Source: Acidobacteriota bacterium
GTDB lineage: Bacteria > Acidobacteriota > Vicinamibacteria > Vicinamibacterales > SCN-69-37
Reading direction: 5' to 3'
NCBI GenBank assembly: GCA_020853395.1
Contig: JADYYY010000011.1
Location: 298,166-362,165 of the forward strand
DNA length: 64,000 nt
Of this stretch, positions 18,070-28,651 are shown piece by piece. Position numbers and translations under genes: made by a program. The first letter of the stretch is position 1; every line of letters starts with the position of its first letter. The notes under the pieces were generated by a model. The model did not search any database. It was given only the letters and a program-made list of their open reading frames with translations, and was not told where the DNA came from.

Positions 18070-18601
18070 ATCCGCCTCGCTCCTCGTGGTCGAAGACGAC
18101 GACGTGCTGCGGGAGCGGCTGGCGCGGGCGTTGGCCGCGCGCGGCTTCGACGTCCGTACGGCATCGACCGCCGGCGAGGCGGAACGCCTGGCGCGTGAAG
18201 AACCCCCCGAGCTCGTCCTGCTCGACCTGCGGATCGGCGCCGAGAGCGGCTTGTCGCTGATTCCGATGCTGAAGGCGGCCGATCCCGGCACACGCATCGT
18301 GGTGCTGACCGGCTATGGCAGCGTCGCGACGGCGGTCCAGGCCGTGCGCCTTGGCGCGCACCACTACTTGACCAAGCCCGCGGACGTGGACGAGATCCTC
18401 GCCGCCTTCCGCCTCGACGAGCCGGCCGTCGACGCGCGCGTCGACGACATGAAGCCCATGTCGCTCGATCGCGTGGAGTGGGAGCACATCAACCGGGTGC
18501 TGGCCGAGTGCGGCGGCAACGTGTCGGAAGCTGCGCGAATGCTCGGCCTGCACCGTCGGACGCTGCAACGCAAGCTCGCAAAGCTTCCGGCCAGACGTTG
18601 A
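18062..18601 (+). CDS. regA: RegA/PrrA/ActR-family response regulator
   Basis: 179 aa, GTG start at 18062 inside the end of the kinase gene (frame-shifted overlap, translational coupling). Receiver: acidic pocket VVEDDD near the N-terminus, phospho-acceptor Asp55 in LVLLDLRIG, Thr/Lys switch residues (VLTGYG, YLTKPAD with Lys105). The C-terminal 40 residues (SLDRVEWEHINRVLAECGGN, SEAARMLGLHRRTLQRKLAK) are the compact Fis-like HTH of RegA, nearly canonical. Family members control respiration, redox and carbon metabolism. A palindrome of RegA-box type lies upstream of this operon, so autoregulation and control of the TonB receptor are likely. The stop is 18 bases from the convergent DUF1593 gene. 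Confidence 0.9.
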   Translation: MLESASLLVVEDDDVLRERLARALAARGFDVRTASTAGEAERLAREEPPELVLLDLRIGAESGLSLIPMLKAADPGTRIVVLTGYGSVATAVQAVRLGAHHYLTKPADVDEILAAFRLDEPAVDARVDDMKPMSLDRVEWEHINRVLAECGGNVSEAARMLGLHRRTLQRKLAKLPARR

Positions 18602-18619
18602 CGGAGGCGGAGCCGAGTG

Positions 18620-20164
18620 TCAGGCCCCGCCGACGGTCACGATCACGCGCTGGAAGCTCGTGAGCGCCGGCGTGCCGTCGTCGGTCACTTGAATCAACGC
18701 GTGGATGGTCTGGCCCGGCGTGGCGTTCGCCGGCACCTGGAAGGACGTCGTCAGCGTATTCGTGCTCGAGAACGCGATCGTGCCGGGATAGGTATCCGCG
18801 TCCGTGTACTGCCACCACGACACCGTGAGCGCGTCCTTGTCCGGGTCGCTTGCGGTTGCGACGAGCCGCACGGTGGCGCCGGGCGCGGCCGTGACGCTCA
18901 GCCCGGTCGTCACCGACACGACGGGTTCGTGGTTCGCGCCCGCGAACGCCGGCGTCACGGTCCATTTCAGCCGGGCGGCGAAGTCGCGCTGCGCGAGCTC
19001 GAACCACCGCGCCGCGTAGTCGCGCGGTGAGGCGCCGCTCGCGTCCGTGTCGGGCGCGTTCCGTCCGCCCCAGCCGCCGTAGCTGGCGTCCTCGTGCGCC
19101 CGCAGGCCGTTGTCGACCAGGTTCATGAAGGTCGACGTGTCGCCTTCGGAGATCCACGCGCCCTTCTCCTGCGGCGGCGTCCACACCTGATAGCCCTTCG
19201 CGCGCAACTCCTCCACGGGAAGATCGAGGCCGAAGTAGTCGAACACATCGTCCGGCACCATCTGCTTGCCGTCGCGCCACACGCGGTAGAACGCGCCGAA
19301 CGGTCCGACGCTCGACACGTGCTCGCGCGTCCAGGCAGCGCTCAGGTACTGCGCGAACTCCGGACGCACGACGCCGCGCGCCCCGTAACCCCAGGTCGCC
19401 GTGGACATCTGCCGGAACTCGATGCTCGGCCATTTGGCTTTGATGTACGAGGCGTTCGTGCCGTCCTGGTCGCCGAAGGCCTGGATGATCGCCTTGCGGG
19501 AGACTTTGTCGCGAACGGCCGGCCACGCGGGTGAGCCCTCGTACTGGAGCACGATCGACTCGAGCGCGCGTGCAATCGTGCTCTGGCCTCCCCATGCCAG
19601 GAGGTACACCGGGCCGCGCTCGTCGTCGAGCAGCACGTCTTTGATCAGATCCGAGCCCGGCGTGTCCTTCGAGATGTCGCCTTCGAACTCGACGTTGCCT
19701 TCCCGGATGCGCGACCGCAGGTATTCCGGCGACGGGTAGTGCGGATCGTGGACGCGCAGGTTGGGGTAGACCGTCGCGTAGATCTCCACGGCGTCGTCGA
19801 TGTAGCGCTCGCCCGGCTTCCATCGCCAGGACGTGCAGGGGCACAGCTTCAGGCCACCGCGGAAGTACTCGCGGTTCGGCACCGAGAAGCGCGTGCCCTT
19901 GCCGTCGCCGCGCCAGTGGAACTGGCTGCTCGCGTAGACGAGCCCTTCGGTCTCGACCTCCGACGAGTAGAGCAGGAAGCGGACGAGGGAGTTCGAGTCG
20001 TCCAGTTCCGGGTCGGTCGTGACGATCGTCCGTGGGCGGAGACGGGTGTCGCCGGCCTGGGCCGCGTCACCTCCGGCCGCGGCGAGACAGGCGACGGCGG
20101 CGACCGGCAGGAGGAGAGCGGCGAGCAGTCCACGTTGACACGGGCTCATGAGTCTGGCTAGCAT
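18620..20164 (-). CDS. DUF1593 nucleoside hydrolase-like secreted protein with C-terminal Sde182-type domain
   Basis: 514 aa from ATG 20164 (alternatives at 20179 and 20149). An export signal ends near CLAAAGGD. Residues 45-60 hold IVTTDPELDDSNSLVRFL, where TDPELDD is the calcium-chelating Asp cluster of inosine-uridine nucleoside hydrolases. The body matches DUF1593, and the C-terminal about 100 residues (PVVSVTTGLSVTAAPGATVR, ASDPDKDALTVSWWQY) form the Ig-like domain found in cellulose-binding Sde182 proteins. It probably hydrolyses or binds a glycoside outside the cytoplasm. It is divergent from the transketolase/sugar-ABC operon and may release its substrate sugar; that link is inference. 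Confidence 0.8.
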   Translation of the reverse strand: MLARLMSPCQRGLLAALLLPVAAVACLAAAGGDAAQAGDTRLRPRTIVTTDPELDDSNSLVRFLLYSSEVETEGLVYASSQFHWRGDGKGTRFSVPNREYFRGGLKLCPCTSWRWKPGERYIDDAVEIYATVYPNLRVHDPHYPSPEYLRSRIREGNVEFEGDISKDTPGSDLIKDVLLDDERGPVYLLAWGGQSTIARALESIVLQYEGSPAWPAVRDKVSRKAIIQAFGDQDGTNASYIKAKWPSIEFRQMSTATWGYGARGVVRPEFAQYLSAAWTREHVSSVGPFGAFYRVWRDGKQMVPDDVFDYFGLDLPVEELRAKGYQVWTPPQEKGAWISEGDTSTFMNLVDNGLRAHEDASYGGWGGRNAPDTDASGASPRDYAARWFELAQRDFAARLKWTVTPAFAGANHEPVVSVTTGLSVTAAPGATVRLVATASDPDKDALTVSWWQYTDADTYPGTIAFSSTNTLTTSFQVPANATPGQTIHALIQVTDDGTPALTSFQRVIVTVGGA

Positions 20165-20190
20165 CGTCCGCGTGCGCATCGAAAACAAGA

Positions 20191-20208
20191 GCTGCATGTT
20201 TATGCAGC
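20191..20208. promoter_or_regulatory. Palindromic operator candidate in a divergent promoter
   Basis: GCTGCAT-GTTT-ATGCAGC is a perfect 7-bp inverted repeat located between the DUF1593 start (20164) and the transketolase start (20249). Its place suggests a binding site for a sugar regulator, the obvious candidate being the SorC-type protein encoded at 23523. Confidence 0.45.
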
Positions 20209-20248
20209 CACACGGCACGCGGCCGTGCCGGCGAGCGGCCGCGCCGCG

Positions 20249-21082
20249 ATGACGAGGCCCGCGACGGCCGCCGCGATCGCCGAGCGGGCCCGGCGCATCA
20301 GGGCCACGAGCCTGCAGATGGTGCACGCCGCCAAGATGGGCCATCCCGGCGGCGACTTGTCGGCGGCCGACATCCTGGCCACGTTGTACTTCCGCGTCCT
20401 GTCCATCGATCCCGCTCAGCCGTCGCACCCGGCGCGCGACCGGTTCATCCTGAGCAAGGGGCACGCGTCGGCGGCGCTCTACGCGACGCTGGCCGAGGCC
20501 GCGTTCTTTCCCGCCGAGTGGCTCGCGTCCTACATGCAGCCGCTCTCCCGGTTGAACGGGCACCCGGACCGGAACAAGGTGCCGGGCGTCGAAGCCAACA
20601 CCGGACCGCTCGGGCACGGATTGCCAATCGCCGTCGGCGCCGCCCTCGGCGCCCGGCTGGCCGGTGAGACCTGGAGGACGTTCGTGCTCACCGGCGACGG
20701 CGAGCTGCAGGAGGGCAGCAACTGGGAGGCCGCGATGGCCGCCGCTCAGTTCGAGCTCGATCGGCTGACCGTCATCGTCGACCGGAACGGCCTGCAGCAG
20801 GGGGACTTCACGGAGCGCACGATCGGCCTGGAGCCGCTCGCCGATCGATGGCGCGCCTTCGGGTTCGCGGTCGCCGAGGTCGACGGCCACGACGTCGCCG
20901 CCCTCATCGACGTCTTCGAGCGGCTACCGCTCGAGCGCGGCCGGCCGACCGCCGTCATCGCGCGCACGCGAAAGGGGCGCGGCGTGTCGTTCATCGAGAA
21001 CCGCGCCGAGTGGCATCATCGCGTCCCCACGGATGCAGAGCTCGCGCTGGCCTTGGTCGAGCTGGCCGAGAGACGTCCGTGA
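20249..21082 (+). CDS. Transketolase, N-terminal (TPP-pyrophosphate) subunit
   Basis: 277 aa from ATG 20249 (GTG 20225 is possible). The sequence has the transketolase N-half signatures HAAKMGHPGGDLSAADIL, FILSKGHASAALYA, LGHGLPIAVGAALG and the TPP motif GDGELQEGSNWE (Gly-Asp-Gly near 149-151) with a later N as Mg/TPP ligand. In split enzymes this half pairs with the pyrimidine-binding half, encoded next with a 4-base overlap. Split transketolases in catabolic operons often act on one special ketose phosphate rather than in the pentose cycle. First gene of a nine-gene operon. Confidence 0.9.
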   Translation: MTRPATAAAIAERARRIRATSLQMVHAAKMGHPGGDLSAADILATLYFRVLSIDPAQPSHPARDRFILSKGHASAALYATLAEAAFFPAEWLASYMQPLSRLNGHPDRNKVPGVEANTGPLGHGLPIAVGAALGARLAGETWRTFVLTGDGELQEGSNWEAAMAAAQFELDRLTVIVDRNGLQQGDFTERTIGLEPLADRWRAFGFAVAEVDGHDVAALIDVFERLPLERGRPTAVIARTRKGRGVSFIENRAEWHHRVPTDAELALALVELAERRP

Positions 21083-22011
21083 CGGCGCGCCACGATTGCC
21101 GGCGCGCGTTCGCCGAGACGCTGGTCGCGTTGGCGGAGCGCGACAGCCGGGTCGTCGCCGTGTGCAACGACTCCGTCGGATCGTCGAACCTCACGGCATT
21201 CAGAGCGCGCTTTCCCGACCGCCTGATCAACGTCGGCATCGCCGAGCAGAACCTCGTGGGCGTCAGCGCGGGTCTGGCCAGCGCCGGCAGGATTCCGTTC
21301 GCGTGCGGCGCGTCGTGCTTCCTGACCGGCCGGGCGCTCGAGCAGATCAAGGCCGACCTCGCCTACAGCCGGCACAACGTGAAGCTCTGCGGCCTCTCGA
21401 GCGGCATGGCGTACGGCGAGCTCGGTCCGACGCATCATTCGATCGAAGACCTCGCCTGGACGCGAGCCATCGCCCACATGACGGTCGTCGTGCCATCGGA
21501 TCCGATCGAGACCGCCGCTGCCGTCCAGGCGGCGGCCGCGTTCGACGGTCCGGTGTTCCTGCGTCTCAGCCGGATGCCGGTACCGGTGGTCTGCGACGAG
21601 CGCCATTCGTTCGAGATCGGCCGATCGATCCTGCTTCGCGACGGGACGGATCTGACGATCGTCGCTGCCGGCGTCACCGTGACCGAGGCGCTCGAGGCCG
21701 CGGCGCTGCTGGATCGCGAAGGCATCAGCGCGGCGGTCCTGAATCTGTCGACGATCCGGCCGATCGATCGCGAGCGCGTCGTGGACGCGGCGCGGCGCGG
21801 TCCGATCGTGACCGTCGAAGAACACACGGTCCACGGTGGCCTTGGCAGCGCCGTCGCGGAGGTCGTCGTCGAGTCGCACCCGACGCGCATGCGGATGCTC
21901 GGCGTCCCAGGGGTGTTCGCGCCGACCGGCTCGCCGGCTTTCCTCCTGCAGCATTTCGGGCTCGACGCGGCCGGCATCCGCGAGGCGGCCCGCTCGCTCG
22001 TGCGCGCGTGA
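21079..22011 (+). CDS. Transketolase, C-terminal (pyrimidine-binding) subunit
   Basis: 310 aa, GTG at 21079 overlapping the previous stop (GTGA). It contains INVGIAEQNLVGVSAGLA with the catalytic Glu at about residue 56, GLSSGMAYGELGPTHHSIED, and the C-terminal domain LTIVAAGVTVTEALEAA with TVEEHTVHGGLGSAVAE. Together with the preceding subunit it should transfer a ketol unit from a ketose (or ketose phosphate) to an aldose phosphate acceptor. Conserved histidines of the substrate channel are visible in PTHHS. Operon position next to an FGGY kinase suggests the donor is a phosphorylated ketose. Confidence 0.9.
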   Translation: MTARHDCRRAFAETLVALAERDSRVVAVCNDSVGSSNLTAFRARFPDRLINVGIAEQNLVGVSAGLASAGRIPFACGASCFLTGRALEQIKADLAYSRHNVKLCGLSSGMAYGELGPTHHSIEDLAWTRAIAHMTVVVPSDPIETAAAVQAAAAFDGPVFLRLSRMPVPVVCDERHSFEIGRSILLRDGTDLTIVAAGVTVTEALEAAALLDREGISAAVLNLSTIRPIDRERVVDAARRGPIVTVEEHTVHGGLGSAVAEVVVESHPTRMRMLGVPGVFAPTGSPAFLLQHFGLDAAGIREAARSLVRA

Positions 22012-22023
22012 GGGCGTGATCCG

Positions 22024-23520
22024 ATGCCGGCGCACGTCCTCGCCATCGACCAGGGCACGACGAACACGAAAGCCCTGCTGATCGACGACGAAGGGCGCGT
22101 CGTCGCGCGCGCGTCGAGGCCGGTGGCGATCTCGTTTCCGCAGCCCGGCTGGGTCGAGCAGGACGGCGCGGCGATCTGGCAGAGCGTCGAGGACGCGATC
22201 GAGGCGTGTCTTGGCGATGCTCCGGCGCGTCCCGATGTCGTCGGCGTCGCCAACCAGCGCGAGTCCGTGCTGGTCTGGGCGCGCGACACCGGCCGGCCCG
22301 CCGGCCCTTGCATCGTCTGGCAGTGTCGCCGGACGTCAGGCTTTTGCGACGAGCTGCGACGCCGCGGTCTGCAGGAGGCGATCGAGGCGAAGACCGGCCT
22401 GACGATCGACCCGCTGTTCTCCGCGTCGAAGATCCGCTGGCTGCTCGATGCCATCCCGAACGGCCACGCGCGCGCTGCGGCGGGCGAGCTGTGCGCCGGC
22501 ACCATCGACAGTTGGGTCCTCTGGAATCTGACGGGCGGCACCGTGCACGCGTGCGACGCGACGAACGCCTCGCGCACGCAGTTGCTCGACGTGCGGCGCG
22601 GCGAATGGGACGACGACCTGCTCGCGCTGTTCGGCATCCCGCGCCGGGCGCTGCCCGACGTGCGGCCGTCGAGCGGCCGGTTCGGCATCACGCGACGCAT
22701 GCGGTCCCTGCCGGACGGGCTGCCGATTGCGAGCCTGATCGGCGATTCGCACGCCGCGCTGTTCGGCCAGGGAGCGTTCGAGCCAGGCCTGGTGAAAGCG
22801 ACGTACGGGACCGGAACGTCGTTGATGACCGTCACGCCGGCGCCGGTTCGGTCGCGCCACGGCCTGTCGGCGACCGTTGCCTGGGCGCTCCCTGACGGCA
22901 CGGCGTACGCGCTCGAGGGCAACATCACGATGACGGGCGGCGCGATCGACTGGCTCGGGCAGTTTCTCGGCCTGCCGAATCCGGCATCAGCGGTCGCCGA
23001 TCTCGCTGCGACCGTCGAGGATGCCGGCGGCGTGTACGTCGTGCCGGCGTTCGCCGGCCTCGGGGCGCCGTACTGGGACGATCGGGCGCGCGGCCTGATC
23101 GCTGGGCTCACGCGCGGCACCACGGCGGCGCACGTCGCGCGGGCGACGCTCGAATCCATCGCCTTCCAGGTACGCGACGTCTTCGACGCGATGCGATCCG
23201 ACGCCGGGCTCGCGCCGATCGCGCTGCTGGCCGACGGCGGCGCCAGCCGCAACGACGCGCTGATGCAGTGGCAGGCCGACGTGCTCGGCTGCCCGGTCGT
23301 CCGGAACGCGTCGGCCGATCTGGCCGCGGTCGGCGCTGCGTGGCTGGCAGGGCTCGCCGAGGCGATCTGGCCCTCGCTCGATGCGCTGGCGTGCCTGCCT
23401 CGCCAGCGCGATCGGTTCGAGCCGGCCATGGGAACGCGCGAGCGCGAGGCGCGGTACGCCGGCTGGGTCGACGCCGTCGAGCGGGCGCGGAGCCGCGCCG
23501 GCGGCGGCACACGAGGGTGA
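22024..23520 (+). CDS. FGGY-family carbohydrate kinase (glycerol kinase-like)
   Basis: 498 aa; AGGG lies 9 bases before ATG 22024. FGGY_N features: AIDQGTTNTKALLID phosphate-1 loop, ANQRESVLVW, and FGGY_C features GNITMTGGAIDWL, GAPYWDDRARGLIAGLTRGT and LADGGASRNDALMQ (adenosine motif). The sequence is close to glycerol kinases in the ATP-binding parts, but the operon (isomerase, split transketolase, ribose-type importer) argues for a ketose such as apulose, ribulose or xylulose rather than glycerol. Substrate specificity of FGGY kinases cannot be set by motif reading. The stop overlaps the regulator region. Confidence 0.85.
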   Translation: MPAHVLAIDQGTTNTKALLIDDEGRVVARASRPVAISFPQPGWVEQDGAAIWQSVEDAIEACLGDAPARPDVVGVANQRESVLVWARDTGRPAGPCIVWQCRRTSGFCDELRRRGLQEAIEAKTGLTIDPLFSASKIRWLLDAIPNGHARAAAGELCAGTIDSWVLWNLTGGTVHACDATNASRTQLLDVRRGEWDDDLLALFGIPRRALPDVRPSSGRFGITRRMRSLPDGLPIASLIGDSHAALFGQGAFEPGLVKATYGTGTSLMTVTPAPVRSRHGLSATVAWALPDGTAYALEGNITMTGGAIDWLGQFLGLPNPASAVADLAATVEDAGGVYVVPAFAGLGAPYWDDRARGLIAGLTRGTTAAHVARATLESIAFQVRDVFDAMRSDAGLAPIALLADGGASRNDALMQWQADVLGCPVVRNASADLAAVGAAWLAGLAEAIWPSLDALACLPRQRDRFEPAMGTREREARYAGWVDAVERARSRAGGGTRG

Positions 23521-23522
23521 CG

Positions 23523-24512
23523 GTGGCCCGCATCGACGAACTGCGCCTGCTCGCGAAGGTCGCGCGCCTCTACTACGGCGCGGGCCTGCGGCAGTCCGAG
23601 ATCACCGAGCGCCTGAACGTCCACCAGTCCACCGTGTCGCGGCTGCTGCAGCGCGCCGAGAAAGAGGGCATCGTCCGCGTCACGCTCAGCATGCCGTCCG
23701 GGCTGCACCCCGCGCTCGAGGATGAGCTGCAGTCCGCTTTCGGGCTGCGCGAAGCGATCGTCGTGGACGCGATCGACGCCGAGGATCAGATCGCGCGCGA
23801 CCTCGGCGCCGCGGCCGCCTTCTATCTGGAGACGACGCTCAAGCCGAAGGACGTCGTGGGCATCTCGTCGTGGAGCGCGTCGCTGCTGGCGATGGTCGAG
23901 GCGATGCACCCCAATCCACGCGCGGCCGGCGCCAGGGTCGTGCAGATCCTCGGCGGCATCGGAAACCCCGGCGCGGAGGTACACGCAACGCATCTGACCA
24001 GGCGGCTGGCGAATCTCGTCTCGGGGACGGCAACACTGCTTCCGGCGCCCGGCGCCGTCGGGTCGGCCGAGGCGAAGCGCGTCATGCTTCGCGACCGGTA
24101 CGTGCAGGAGGCGACCGCGCTCTTCAAGTCCGTCACGCTCGCGCTCGTCGGCATCGGCGCCGTCGAGCCGTCGAAGCTGCTCGCCGCGAGCGGCAACGTG
24201 TTCTCGCCGCACGAGCTGAAGTCGCTCAGCGCGCGTGGCGCCGTCGGCGACATCTGCCTGCGCTTCTTCGACGCGGCCGGCGTGCCCGTGCCGACACCGC
24301 TCAACGACCGCGTCATCAGCATGGAGCTGACCGAGCTCAAGCAGGTGCGGCGCGTCGTCGGGATCGCAGGCGGCAAGCGGAAGACCGCGGCGATCAGGGG
24401 CGCGCTGGCCGGCGGCTGGATCAACGTGCTCATCACGGATCGAGGAACGGCGGAGCGGCTGCTCCAGCGGACCGCGGTCGAGGCGAAGCCGCGCCGGCGG
24501 GCCAGGGCATGA
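23523..24512 (+). CDS. SorC/DeoR-type sugar-binding transcriptional regulator
   Basis: 329 aa. GTG 23523 is preferred because GAGGG at 23513-23517 fits its spacing; GTG 23517 is an alternative. Residues 5-45 form an HTH (ARLYYGAGLRQSEITERL, NVHQSTVSRLLQRA). The rest is the SorC sugar-phosphate-binding fold: GISSWSASLLAMVEAM, VQILGGIGNP, LVGIGAVEPSKLL, GDICLRFFD, and VVGIAGGKRKTAAIRGALAG. SorC proteins bind sugar phosphates as effectors and control the operon they lie in. Likely ligand: the phosphorylated intermediate of this pathway. Possible target: the palindrome at 20191-20208. Confidence 0.85.
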   Translation: MARIDELRLLAKVARLYYGAGLRQSEITERLNVHQSTVSRLLQRAEKEGIVRVTLSMPSGLHPALEDELQSAFGLREAIVVDAIDAEDQIARDLGAAAAFYLETTLKPKDVVGISSWSASLLAMVEAMHPNPRAAGARVVQILGGIGNPGAEVHATHLTRRLANLVSGTATLLPAPGAVGSAEAKRVMLRDRYVQEATALFKSVTLALVGIGAVEPSKLLAASGNVFSPHELKSLSARGAVGDICLRFFDAAGVPVPTPLNDRVISMELTELKQVRRVVGIAGGKRKTAAIRGALAGGWINVLITDRGTAERLLQRTAVEAKPRRRARA

Positions 24513-25138
24513 GCCGCACGGTTGCGCAGCGGGCGGCTCGAATCGGTCTCGCCGTCGCTTTCGTGGCCGCGGTGCTCGCGTTGCTGCGGCCCTGGACGGT
24601 CGTGCCGATCCAGACGATCCCGGCGCAGGCGTTCGATGCCGACGCCTACGTCAAGTCAATCTGGAGCTCGCGCGTGCTGCCGTCCGCCGAGCGTTCCGCG
24701 ATCGATCTCCAGGTCTTCGTGCAGCGGCAGGCGGGCGCCGCCGCGGCGGGCGGCCAGGCGCGGCGCGCGGTCTTCGTGAAGGGGGTCGCGTCGGTGGCAC
24801 AGATCGACCGCACGTCGCGCATCGGCCTCGCGCGGTTGCGACTGGCGTGGGCACAGGACGCACGCACGGCTGCGATTCAGATCGGGCCGGTCCTGCGCGG
24901 GACGGCGCTCCGCGACGCGCTCGACTTCGTCCGCTTCACGGATTTCGTGAACCAGCTCGAGTTCGCCGGCGTCGCCAACGCGCTGAATCAGCGGGTGCTC
25001 GCGGAAGTGCTCGGTGCGGTGAACGTGGACGATCTCGCGGGCCGCGAGGTGGCATTCGTCGGCGCGATGCCCGCGTCCGATGACGCGCCGATCGAGATCG
25101 TGCCGGTGGCGCTGCGCGTTTCCGGAGGCGCCCGGTGA
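24509..25138 (+). CDS. DUF2291 family membrane-anchored protein
   Basis: 209 aa, ATG overlapping the regulator stop (ATGA). A single N-terminal membrane segment (IGLAVAFVAAVLALLRPWTV) leads to FDADAYVKSIWSSRVLP and a small extracytoplasmic beta domain ending in VNVDDLAGREVAFVGA. DUF2291 proteins occur almost only inside sugar ABC transporter operons of the ribose type, so a periplasmic accessory role in uptake is likely. No enzyme motif is visible. Confidence 0.8.
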   Translation: MSRTVAQRAARIGLAVAFVAAVLALLRPWTVVPIQTIPAQAFDADAYVKSIWSSRVLPSAERSAIDLQVFVQRQAGAAAAGGQARRAVFVKGVASVAQIDRTSRIGLARLRLAWAQDARTAAIQIGPVLRGTALRDALDFVRFTDFVNQLEFAGVANALNQRVLAEVLGAVNVDDLAGREVAFVGAMPASDDAPIEIVPVALRVSGGAR

Positions 25139-26665
25139 TGGCCGCTTCGCCGCCGGTGCTCGAAGCGCGCAGCGTCACGAAGATCTTTCCAGGGACGACC
25201 GCGCTCGATCGAGTCAGCCTCAGCCTCGAACGGGGACGCGTGCGCGCCCTGATCGGCGAGAACGGCGCCGGCAAGTCCACGCTCGTCAACATCCTTGCCG
25301 GCGTGGAGCAGCCGACGTCGGGCGAACTGTGGCTGGATGGCGTGGTCACGCGCTTCGCGTCGGCGCGCGACGCGCTCGATCGCGGCATCGGCATCATTCA
25401 TCAGGAGCTGCAGCTCTTTCCGGATCTCACGGTGGCGGAGAACCTGTTCGTCGGGCGCGAGCGCTGCACCCGATGGGCGACGCTCGACACGCGGGCCGAG
25501 ATCGCGGCCACGCGACAGGTGCTCGAGACGCTGGCGCACCCGATCGATCCTCGTGCCCGACTGGGCACGTTGCCGCTCGGGCAGCAGCAGATCGTCGAGA
25601 TCGCCCGCGCGCTCGTCCGCGACGTCCGTGTGCTGATGATGGACGAGCCGACCTCGGCCCTCTCCGCCGCCGAGATCCCGGTGCTGTTTCGCGTGATCCG
25701 CGATCTCGCCGCCCATGGCGTCTCGATCGTCTACATCTCGCACCGCCTCGAAGAGCTGCTGCGCATTGCCGATGCGGTGACCGTGCTTCGCGACGGCCAG
25801 GTCGTCGGCGACGCTCCGGCGAAGGAGGTCGACGTCAGATGGCTCGTCGATCGCATGACCGGCCGAGCCGTGGCCGGGCCGGGTGCGCGGCCGGTGCAAC
25901 CGGCCGGGCAAGCGCTCCTGTCGGTGAGAGACGTGCGCGTGCCGCCGCGGCCGGGCAGGAACGCGGTCGCGGGCGTGTCGTTCGACGTCGCCGCCGGCGA
26001 AATCGTCGGGCTCTACGGCTTGATGGGCGCCGGCCGGACCGAGCTGTTCGAGGCCGTGCTCGGCGTGCACGCGGACGCCACGGGACAGATCCGGCTGAAC
26101 GACACGTCGATGGATGCGCGTTCGGTCAGCGAGCGCGTCGCGGCGGGCGTGACGATGGTGCCGGAAGACCGGAAGACGTCGGGCTTCGTCGCGACGCTGT
26201 CGGTCGAGCAGAACATGACGTTGTCCAGCCTCGACCAGTTGTCAACGGCCGGCTTCCTCTCGCCGGCCAGAGAGCGGAGCGCCGCCGCGCGCTTCATCGA
26301 CACGCTGCGCATCAAGACCGCCGGACCCGCCGCGGCGATGGGCTCGCTGAGCGGCGGCAACCAGCAGAAGGTCGTGATCGCGCGCGCTGCGATGAGCCGG
26401 CCGCGCGTGCTGCTGATGGACGAGCCGACGCGCGGTGTCGACGTGGGCGCGAAGGCCGAGATCTTCGAGTCGATGCGGCAGCTCGCCGCCGGCGGCCTCG
26501 CGATCGTGTTCGCCTCGTCCGACCTGGCCGAGGTCCGCGCCGGTGCCACGCGGGTCCTCGTCATGGCGCGGGGCCGGCTCACCGCCGACGTGGCGGCCGC
26601 GGCGGCCACCGACGAGGCGCTCGCCTCGGCCGCCTCGGCGATGCCTGGCGACGACGGAGGCGCGC

Positions 26666-26679
<14 letters not shown>
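25138..26679 (+). CDS. Ribose-type sugar ABC transporter, double ATPase
   Basis: 513 aa. GGAGG (25124-25128) serves ATG 25138, which shares bases with the preceding stop (GTG 25135 is possible). Two nucleotide-binding domains are fused, as in RbsA/XylG/AraG: the first with Walker A GENGAGKST (40-48), a degenerate signature PLGQQQIVEIARAL and Walker B VLMMDEPTSAL; the second with degenerate P-loop GLMGAGRTELFE, signature LSGGNQQKVVIARA (from 404) and VLLMDEPTRGVDVGAK. It energises the permease that follows with a 14-base overlap. Confidence 0.92.
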
Positions 26680-28641
<1,962 letters not shown>

Positions 28642-28651
28642 GGGACGCCTC

